A stretch of DNA of 64,000 nt, from contig NZ_BJKB01000015.1 in the NCBI RefSeq assembly GCF_010725055.1, forward strand, positions 57,449 through 121,448, given 5' to 3'. Source of the DNA: Gelidibacter japonicus (lineage in GTDB: Bacteria; Bacteroidota; Bacteroidia; Flavobacteriales; Flavobacteriaceae). The notes beneath the pieces are model-generated. The model worked only from the letters and a program-made list of their open reading frames with translations, did no database searches and was not told where the DNA came from. A program made the position numbers and the translations under genes. Below, in pieces: positions 58,756 through 64,000 of the stretch; position 1 is the first letter of the stretch, and each line of letters opens with the position of its first letter.

Positions 58756-58811
58756 CCCGGTTCCCGTCATCGGTCTTCGGTCATCGGTCTTCGGTCATCC
58801 ATCATCCGTCT
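58756..58811. repeat. Eight-unit heptad array TCGGTCW
   Basis: CCCGGTT, CCCGTCA, TCGGTCT, TCGGTCA, TCGGTCT, TCGGTCA, TCCATCA, TCCGTCT, exact 7-nt steps ending one base before the radC stop codon. Confidence 0.93.
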
Positions 58812-58812
58812 C

Positions 58813-59511
58813 CTAAAGCATTCCCTCATCGGCAAAACTAAAATAGGCATTTTCGGTAATGATCAAATGATCCAATATCTTAATATCGAGACTCTCGCCT
58901 GCATTTTTTAATTTCCGTGTAATTTGCTTGTCGGCTTCACTTGGTTTTAATGTTCCTGATGGATGGTTATGTGCCAAAATTATTCCCACTGCTCCCACTT
59001 CGAGTGCCATTTTGAATGCCAATCGGACATCAACCAAGGTTCCTGTAATACCACCTTTACTCAACTGATTTTTCTGAAGCACTTTATTGGAATTGTTCAA
59101 ATAGATGATCCAAAATTCTTCATGTCCCAGTTCGCCTATCACGGGTTGCATGAGTTCAAAAACCGATTGGCTGGAATCAATCTTATGCTGTTGGAGGGCC
59201 TCTTCTCCTCTACGCCGTCTGCCCAATTCTAAGGCGGCAATAATGGTGATGGCCTTTGCTTCTCCAATCCCTTTAAATTCGGTCAGCTGCTTGATTGACA
59301 ATTTCCCCAACGCACTTAAATTATTATTGGTACTGGCCAAAATACGTTTGCACAGTTCTACGGCACTTTCGTTTCGACTTCCAGAACCTATCAGAATAGC
59401 CACCAATTCGGCATCGCTCAAGGCTGCCTTTCCTTTATCTCTTAATTTCTCACGAGGCTGATCGTCCTGAGACCAGTTTTTTATGGAAAATGAAGGTTGT
59501 TTTTCTGACAT
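58813..59511 (-). CDS. radC: RadC-family JAB/MPN-domain protein
   Basis: 232 residues from the ATG at 59509-59511 (MSEKQPSFSIKNWSQDDQPR); an ATG three codons earlier is possible. An N-terminal UPF0758 helix-hairpin-helix region (LSDAELVAILIGSGSRNESA, LTEFKGIGEAKAITI) and a C-terminal JAMM metal site (LAHNHPSGTLKPSEAD). Despite the name, a DNA-repair role is doubtful and the function is unsettled. Monocistronic. Confidence 0.93.
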   Translation of the reverse strand: MSEKQPSFSIKNWSQDDQPREKLRDKGKAALSDAELVAILIGSGSRNESAVELCKRILASTNNNLSALGKLSIKQLTEFKGIGEAKAITIIAALELGRRRRGEEALQQHKIDSSQSVFELMQPVIGELGHEEFWIIYLNNSNKVLQKNQLSKGGITGTLVDVRLAFKMALEVGAVGIILAHNHPSGTLKPSEADKQITRKLKNAGESLDIKILDHLIITENAYFSFADEGML

Positions 59512-59654
59512 GTTACCCAAATAGATTTTAGATGGTTATAAAGTTAGTATTAATTGCAGAAGCAGTCGATTTTTGGTTATAAAAAATAGTCAATAATTAC
59601 CAAAGAAAAGATAAAAATTGTAAATTTCAGAACAGATATATTAATTGTTGTAGG

Positions 59655-60107
59655 ATGCAAACGCTATTTGACCAAAAAGTACATCAAGACATATTGACCA
59701 GGATTGATCGGCTCACAGAAAACTCTAAGCCTAACTGGGGGGAAATGGATGTAGCACAAATGGTAAAACACTGCCAGATGCCGTTATTGGTGGCAAGTGG
59801 CAAGATGGAATTGGAGGAAAAAGTTAGTATTTTTAAAAAAATGGTGTTCAAATTTTATAAACCCATCATGTACAATGACAAACCCTGGCCTGAGAACATT
59901 ACCACACCCAAAGATTTTAAGGTAACGGATCCGCAGATTTTTGAAATGGAAAGGGACCGACTGAAGATAATCATAAACGAATTCCAAGGTAAAGCCTTAA
60001 ACATGCATTGGCCCAAGCATCCTTATTTTGGTAGTTTTAGCACTGATCAATGGGGACGTATGCAATACAAACATCTGGACCATCACTTGAGGCAGTTTGG
60101 GGTATGA
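59655..60107 (+). CDS. DUF1569 (DinB-like) protein
   Basis: 150 residues: DILTRIDRLTENSKPNWGEM, MAQMVKHC-like DVAQMVKHCQMPLLVASGKM, and HPYFGSFSTDQWGRMQYKHLDHHLRQFGV. The helical pattern with HxxxH-type histidines at both ends is that of DUF1569, related to the DinB/YfiT metal-binding fold. Function unknown. Diverges from radC across 143 bp. Confidence 0.85.
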   Translation: MQTLFDQKVHQDILTRIDRLTENSKPNWGEMDVAQMVKHCQMPLLVASGKMELEEKVSIFKKMVFKFYKPIMYNDKPWPENITTPKDFKVTDPQIFEMERDRLKIIINEFQGKALNMHWPKHPYFGSFSTDQWGRMQYKHLDHHLRQFGV

Positions 60108-60120
60108 GGCTTTCGAGTGG

Positions 60121-60169
60121 TGAGTTATTAGTTATGAGTTATGAGTTATGAGTTATGAGTTATGAGTTA
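60121..60169. repeat. Seven-unit heptad array TGAGTTA
   Basis: TGAGTTA, TTAGTTA, then TGAGTTA x5, exact 7-nt steps, shortly after the DUF1569 stop. Confidence 0.93.
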
Positions 60170-60369
60170 TGAAGCTTAAAAAAACTCGGACAGAATTCGC
60201 AAAATCCGTGTAAAAAAAATCAAATAAATCGTCTTTCTATTGATTATCACCTGTTTCGTCAGTAGATTTGAGCACTCTACAAATATCACTTAATTACTTA
60301 AATTGGAGGCACTCATCAAAAAACTATTTTTAAATTCAAGTGATTCCCGTCTTCGCGGGAATTAATGAT

Positions 60370-60972
60370 ATGACAAACTACCCACCACGACATCATCAAG
60401 ACGACAATCATGAGCATATGATTGAGGTTATCAAGACCTATCCGCTGGCTACTCTCATTTCGGTCAAAGAGAACCAACCATTGATTTCGCATTTGCCCTT
60501 GATCTATTCTGATGGAAAATTGATTGGACATTTGGACAAATACAATCCGCAAGCAGAATTACTGAAAGACAACCATGATGTTACCGTTATATTTTCAGGT
60601 CCACAATGCTATATATCGCCAAGCATTTACAGCACGACACAATTGCCTACCTGGAACTATATTATGGTTCATCTCAAGGGCAAGGTCAAAGAAATTATTG
60701 ACTCTGCAGCCATCAAGCAATCGATGGTTGACATGACATCTTTTTTAGAAGCCCCTGAGCACAACTACACCTTAGAATTGGATAATCCCAGAATGGCACA
60801 GTTTATTAGTTATGTTAGAGGATTTGAAATTGATATTACTCATTGGGAAGGTAAATTCAAGCTTTCACAAGACAAAAAACCAAAGGATATGGTAAGTGCC
60901 AGAAATGAATTAATTCGCGCCAATCAGGAAAGTATACAAACCTTATTAGATCAGGTGTTCAAAATTCATTAA
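60370..60972 (+). CDS. PaiB-like FMN-binding protein
   Basis: 200 residues from the ATG at 60370 (MTNYPPRHHQDDNHEHMIEV). The split-barrel flavin-binding pattern is clear: TYPLATLISVKENQPLISHLPLIY, LIGHLDKYNPQAELL, VTVIFSGPQCYISPSIY, PTWNYIMVHLKGKVKEI. It matches the FMN-binding negative transcriptional regulator (PaiB) family; whether it regulates anything here is unknown. It has no operon partner. Confidence 0.9.
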   Translation: MTNYPPRHHQDDNHEHMIEVIKTYPLATLISVKENQPLISHLPLIYSDGKLIGHLDKYNPQAELLKDNHDVTVIFSGPQCYISPSIYSTTQLPTWNYIMVHLKGKVKEIIDSAAIKQSMVDMTSFLEAPEHNYTLELDNPRMAQFISYVRGFEIDITHWEGKFKLSQDKKPKDMVSARNELIRANQESIQTLLDQVFKIH

Positions 60973-61164
60973 CCCACGGAATACTCTCGAAGATGCCTGA
61001 CCATGACGCATAGGTCATCCCAAACCGATAGTGTAATAGTTACCAGATGTTATTCAAAAAATCAATCAACCGCGCACCTACCGTCATAAACCCATAACAA
61101 TCTGCAAGTTAGCCCAAATGAAAGATTTGTATTATATTTAAATTAATATTTTAGTCTTTTCAAT

Positions 61165-62298
61165 ATGCCAACGATTACTCTTTCTTCGCTTGTCCATAAA
61201 AACGCTTCTCAAATTGCTATTCATTTTGATTACAATGAAGATTTAAAAAGGTATATCAAAGCCTTTGGAGGTGTAAAATGGAGTAAAACCCATAATGTCT
61301 TTTATATAGAGCATACTTCTGAGAATAAGCGTAATTTATTTGATTATTTAAGGAAGCAAAATCACTATATAAATTACAGTGCGCTGCATTCCAGTCCTCA
61401 AACACCAGTACAACCAGTTTCAAAATCGAAACCCTCACCACTCGGAAAGCTTAATAAATTCCATTATGATGCGCTCAAAAGTTTTGAAACTTATCTTTTA
61501 CAGAAGCGATACAGCCATAACACCATAGAAAATTATGTTGGTGTATTGCGCATATTCTTCAGGTTTTATCCCCAAAAAGCCATTCAAGAAATAACCAAAG
61601 ACGATATCATTTTATTCAATCAAGATTATATTCTAAACAATGGGTATAGCAGGACATTTCAAAACCAAGTTATAAGTGCCATTAAATTATTTTACAATCA
61701 TCACAGCAACCTCCAGATGGATGTCAGCAGAATTGAGCGCCCAATTAAAGACAAGCGCTTACCTGAAATTCTCTCCCAGGATGAAGTAAAGAAATTACTC
61801 ACCAATGTAAAAAATGTAAAGCACAAAACCATTTTAAGTTTGGTATATGCCTGCGGATTGCGCATTGGCGAAGCTTTGGCTTTGAAAATGGATGCCATAG
61901 ACAGTAAACGAGGTTTTATCCATATCAAACATGCCAAAGGTGCCAAAGACCGATTTGTACCTCTAAGCGAAAAAACCTTAGCTTTACTTAGGCACTATTA
62001 CACTCTATACAAACCTAAGGTTTACCTGTTTGAAGGGAATGAAGGTCAAGCCTATTCTCAAGAAAGTTGCCGGAAGATTTTACGTACGGCGGTTGAAGCC
62101 ACGTCTATAAAAAAACATGTGACCTTACATACGTTAAGACACAGCTATGCGACCCATCTATTGGAAAGCGGCACTGACCTTAGGTATATTCAGGACATTT
62201 TAGGGCACAACAGTCCTAAAACTACCATGATCTATACCCACGTTAGTCAGAGTAGTTTAAAAAACATTAAGAATCCATTTGATGAGATGGGAATATAG
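61165..62298 (+). CDS. Tyrosine recombinase, candidate cassette integrase
   Basis: 377 residues. N-terminal extra domain (1-75, IHFDYNEDLKRYIKAFGGVK, VFYIEHTS), a linker with PVQPVSKSKPSP, a SAM-like core-binding domain (about 96-190, SFETYLLQKRYSHNTIENYV), and the catalytic domain. All active residues are present: Arg233 (CGLRIGEAL), Lys258/261 region, His322 and Arg325 (HTLRHSYATHLLESG), His348 (LGHNSPKTT) and Tyr357 (MIYTHVS). The C-terminus SLKNIKNPFDEMGI aligns with the SPLD end of IntI. The Lys-to-HxxR segment is only about 60 residues, so the extra helix domain of integron integrases is missing. Cassettes lie directly downstream, in the same direction. Confidence 0.9.
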   Translation: MPTITLSSLVHKNASQIAIHFDYNEDLKRYIKAFGGVKWSKTHNVFYIEHTSENKRNLFDYLRKQNHYINYSALHSSPQTPVQPVSKSKPSPLGKLNKFHYDALKSFETYLLQKRYSHNTIENYVGVLRIFFRFYPQKAIQEITKDDIILFNQDYILNNGYSRTFQNQVISAIKLFYNHHSNLQMDVSRIERPIKDKRLPEILSQDEVKKLLTNVKNVKHKTILSLVYACGLRIGEALALKMDAIDSKRGFIHIKHAKGAKDRFVPLSEKTLALLRHYYTLYKPKVYLFEGNEGQAYSQESCRKILRTAVEATSIKKHVTLHTLRHSYATHLLESGTDLRYIQDILGHNSPKTTMIYTHVSQSSLKNIKNPFDEMGI

Positions 62299-62386
62299 AT
62301 TATATTCGAATATAAAAGCACCAAAAAGTACGCCTATCCCTCCTTTTGGGAGTTTAATAGGTAGGTTTGATGCTCCTATATATAAG
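62299..62386 (+). other. attI-like region between recombinase and first cassette
   Basis: 88-bp spacer ending in the junction G of GTTAGCAAAC (62386-62395). It contains CTCC-TTTTG-GGAG and ATAGG/CCTAT inverted pairs that could bind a recombinase. The position is that of attI in integrons; assignment is by analogy. Confidence 0.5.
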
Positions 62387-63109
62387 TTAGCAAACATATA
62401 AACCAAAAATGCGTAAAATCCATTTAATTTTAATTTTGACATTGACTTTAAGTTGTTCTCAAAAACAAACGGACAATCGGATTACGAAATTTGAAAATGT
62501 ACTCGGAGAACGACAAACAAAAGCTTTGAATTCACTCGTGTTTGACTTTGAAAAGAATTTAAGCAAAATCTATCCAGATTTAACAATTGAGGAAGGTTAC
62601 AATAAATATTTAATTGACTTAATATCTGACTCAACAACGAATTGGCAAAAATTTGATTTTCAATCAGACAAAACAAATAAGGAATTTCACCAAAGTGGAT
62701 TATACGACGAAGTTTATGAATACAGTTATTCTCACGAACTTGATTCAAATGATTCAACTAAAATATTAGACGTCAACCAAATTGGAACATATATGCGGGC
62801 TCTTTATGCAATTAAAGATTCAGATTCATTAATCAAAGAATACTGGTATAAACGAGAAGGTGCAGGACTGATACAAAATGAATTAATTGTGGATGGAATT
62901 TTAAGCTCAAAACCAAATTTCGATGATTATTTCCATAAAAGAATCGTAGTCGTTGAATTTAGCTTCTAATAAAAATACGTTTGCTAACACCGTGTAAAAA
63001 TAATTGCTTGGTGCTCGCCTACTTGGAAAATCCTGCGGATTTTCCACAGGCTCGGTAAATGTTTACTATTTTAGATGTTTGCCACCGCAACTATTCTTAC
63101 ACATAAACG
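62387..63109 (+). mobile_element. Candidate gene cassette 1
   Basis: 723-bp unit from the crossover-like junction after G62386 to G63109. The left end reads GTTAGCAAAC (62386-62395), the right R''-like end GTTTGCTAAC (62979-62988), exact reverse complements. It carries one lipoprotein gene in the forward direction and most of its own attC-like site at the 3' end, the standard build of an integron cassette. Confidence 0.75.
62409..62969 (+). CDS. Cassette-borne lipoprotein of unknown function
   Basis: 186 residues with a lipobox (LTLTLSCSQ, Cys16). The remainder is charged and AT-rich in codon use (NRITKFENVLGERQTKALNS, YEYSYSHELDSNDSTKIL, GTYMRALYAIKDSD). I recognise no family. It occupies nearly the whole of cassette 1, has no promoter of its own that I can see, and begins 22 bp inside the cassette, as cassette genes do. 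Confidence 0.75.
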   Translation: MRKIHLILILTLTLSCSQKQTDNRITKFENVLGERQTKALNSLVFDFEKNLSKIYPDLTIEEGYNKYLIDLISDSTTNWQKFDFQSDKTNKEFHQSGLYDEVYEYSYSHELDSNDSTKILDVNQIGTYMRALYAIKDSDSLIKEYWYKREGAGLIQNELIVDGILSSKPNFDDYFHKRIVVVEFSF

Positions 63110-63116
63110 TTGGCGG
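62979..63116 (+). other. attC-like recombination site between cassettes 1 and 2
   Basis: 138-bp imperfect foldback. Ends GCTAAC and GTTGGC are the R''/R' simple-site analogues; TGTAAAAATA (62993-63002) pairs with TATTCTTACA (63092-63101) as L''/L'; TTGC-TT-GGTG (63004-63013) pairs with CACCGCAA (63083-63090) with a bulge; the tip is GCCT...GGAAAATCC-TGC-GGATTTTCC...AGGC (63017-63051). The asymmetry by bulged bases and a length near the upper attC range fit integron attC sites. Confidence 0.75.
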
Positions 63117-63139
63117 TCATTTAAACAAAAACACGAAAT

Positions 63140-63523
63140 ATGACAGAAAAGGAATTGAAAGAATATTTTTTCCAGATTGAAGAAACCTTCAATCTCGCTG
63201 TGATTTCCAATAATGTGGACAAGATTAAAGAATGTATCACAGAGGATTGGATACTTATCGACAGCCAAGGTGGAATAATACCGAAGGAGCGGTTTTTTCA
63301 GGTTGTAGAACAAGGGCTACTTTCCCATTCCACTATGACCAAGGAAATATTAAGGGTAAAACAATACGGAGATATCGCACTTGTAACCGGGCGTGGAAAA
63401 AATACAGCGACTTGGCAAGGACAAAATATCGAAGCGGATGAATGGGTAACGGACGTGTATAAAAAGGAAAACGAAAAATGGCTTTGTGTCTTGACCCATT
63501 TAACACCTGTAAAAAATAGTTGA
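63140..63523 (+). CDS. Cassette-borne NTF2-like (DUF4440) protein
   Basis: 127 residues with the SnoaL/NTF2-like cone fold pattern: IEETFNLAVISNNVDKIKEC, ITEDWILIDSQGG, RVKQYGDIALVTGRGKNTATW, DEWVTDVYKKENEKWLCVLTHLTPV. Such proteins bind small ligands or act as isomerases or immunity-like factors; no substrate can be named. The ATG is 30 bp inside the cassette. Its stop overlaps the next start (TGATG). Confidence 0.85.
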   Translation: MTEKELKEYFFQIEETFNLAVISNNVDKIKECITEDWILIDSQGGIIPKERFFQVVEQGLLSHSTMTKEILRVKQYGDIALVTGRGKNTATWQGQNIEADEWVTDVYKKENEKWLCVLTHLTPVKNS

Positions 63524-63870
63524 TGGCGACTTTTGGAACATTAGAAAAAATAATACTGAACTTTCCCGAAGTTACGATTGAACCTCATTTTGAAAAGATA
63601 TCCTTTCGGATAAAAAAGAAAATATTTGCAACGTTCGATGAGAAAAACAACAAGGTAACGGTCAAATTAACGGAATTCGACCAAGATGATTTTTCATCAT
63701 TAAGTTCCAGCATCTACCCAGTTGACAATAAATGGGGGAAACAAGGTTGGACATTTATAGAGTTGGGTGGAGTCAATCAGGATTTACTGACCAAAACATT
63801 GACTTCGGCATATTGCGAAGTTGCACCAAAAAAATTATCGGAACGGATAAGAAACCAGAAAAAAAAATAA
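63523..63870 (+). CDS. Cassette-borne YjbR/MmcQ-like protein
   Basis: 115 residues from the ATG at 63523 (MATFGTLEKIILNFPEVTIE), sharing one base with the upstream stop. The pattern FEKISFRIKKKIFATFDEKN, KLTEFDQDDF, GKQGWTFIELGGVNQDLLTK and a C-terminal helix (YCEVAPKKLSERIRNQ) is that of the YjbR/MmcQ double-wing family, called DNA-binding on structural grounds only. Translationally coupled to the NTF2-like gene; it ends seven bases before the distal attC-like end. Confidence 0.88.
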   Translation: MATFGTLEKIILNFPEVTIEPHFEKISFRIKKKIFATFDEKNNKVTVKLTEFDQDDFSSLSSSIYPVDNKWGKQGWTFIELGGVNQDLLTKTLTSAYCEVAPKKLSERIRNQKKK

Positions 63871-63883
63871 AAACGAACCGCCA

Positions 63884-64000
63884 ATCGAGTAGACGGGTGA
63901 CGACCTACCGGTCGCCACTGCGCCTCTCACACCACCGTACGTACGGGTCTCGTATACGGCGGTTCGCAAAAAGATGGGTTGAGTTCTAAGTAAACATCGG
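63884..64000 (-). mobile_element. 3' end of a group II intron (class C-like), runs off the window
   Basis: Read on the minus strand, 63932-63965 forms domain V: GAACCGCCGTATACG, an AGAC-type tip, CCGTACGTACGGTGG, with a CGC triad as in class C introns rather than AGC. It is followed by a domain VI stem (GTGGCGACC-GGTA-GGTCGTCAC) with a branch-A-like CTACTCGAT end at 63884-63892. The 5' part and any reverse transcriptase lie beyond 64000. The intron is antisense to the cassette genes and splits the end of cassette 2. Confidence 0.8.

Larger units (their letters stand above)
58400..58812. other. 413-bp spacer with heptads and a GC-rich foldback
   Basis: Holds AAATTCC heptads (58410-58445), an AT-rich middle, the GC-rich foldback at 58661-58717 and the CGGTC heptads up to the radC stop. 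A 68-codon frame across the foldback has no family resemblance and I do not call it. Confidence 0.6.
63110..63884 (+). mobile_element. Candidate gene cassette 2 (3' end interrupted)
   Basis: Starts with GTTGGCGGT (63109-63117) and ends with the complementary ACCGCCAA (63877-63884), at which point a group II intron begins. Carries two overlapping genes. The remainder of its attC-like site is expected beyond the intron, outside this window. Confidence 0.7.

Noticed and set aside
58635..58841. 68-codon plus-strand ORF upstream of radC
   Set aside because: It runs through the GC-rich foldback and heptad array and into radC; composition and context are not protein-like.
62979..63116. The 138-bp foldback as a simple terminator of the lipoprotein gene
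   Set aside because: No T run follows, and its ends match the cassette boundaries by complementarity, which a terminator does not explain.
61165..64000. Prophage or ICE explanation for the recombinase
   Set aside because: No phage, conjugation or excisionase genes are visible; the downstream genes are small cargo units with paired ends. Not fully excluded because the window ends at 64000.

Overview
The window is chromosomal DNA of a Bacteroidota bacterium, almost certainly a member of the Flavobacteriaceae. Evidence: AT-rich sequence; Bacteroidota-type promoters (TTG, about 18-19 nt, TAnnTTTG) ahead of rpsL and rpsD; a SusC/SusD pair; a flavobacterial gene order (rsfS-ftsH-LUD-cdsA-psd-ACBP); a CtlX-type citrulline hydrolase; and zinc-free L36 and S14. 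I cannot name the genus.

Layout. 1-5.5 kb: end of an unknown gene, a YwaF-like membrane protein, folD, a decayed four-helix-bundle (S23/IVP) gene, ffh and argS. 5.6-15.1 kb: a GH53 galactanase lipoprotein gene broken by one amber codon, a TPR histidine kinase, ctlX, an M14 peptidase, a NUDIX protein, pyrE, an SRPBCC protein and birA. 15.1-20.7 kb: the co-directional rsfS-ftsH-LUD-cdsA-psd-ACBP block. 20.7-26.7 kb: an amidinotransferase-fold hydrolase, gltA, a DUF481 protein, eno and carA. 26.8-44.7 kb: the str-S10-spc-alpha ribosomal superoperon on the minus strand (rpsL, rpsG, fusA, rpsJ ... secY, infA, rpmJ ... rpoA, rplQ). It holds an internal terminator with an overlapping promoter before rpsD and hairpin-rich spacers. 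44.8-60.9 kb: a BamA-like barrel protein, susC/susD, rlmB, a rhomboid protease, rarA, an unknown exported protein, a polysaccharide deacetylase with a YjjG-type HAD phosphatase, radC, a DUF1569 protein and a PaiB-like protein.

61.1-64.0 kb is the most interesting part. A tyrosine recombinase without the IntI-specific insertion is followed, in the same direction, by what looks like an integron-style gene-cassette array. Cassette 1 (unknown lipoprotein) is bounded by GTTAGCAAAC and its exact reverse complement. Cassette 2 (NTF2-like plus YjbR-like genes) is bounded by GTTGGCGGT and its complement. A 138-bp attC-like foldback separates the two. The distal attC-like end of cassette 2 is interrupted by the 3' end (domains V and VI) of a group II intron lying antisense to the cassettes, the arrangement known for class IIC-attC introns.

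A second unexplained pattern runs through the whole window. Many intergenic spacers carry degenerate tandem repeats with a strict 7-bp period, and each locus has its own unit sequence. One set forms 12-bp inverted repeats around the four-helix-bundle pseudogene. No rRNA, tRNA, CRISPR array or complete insertion sequence was seen.
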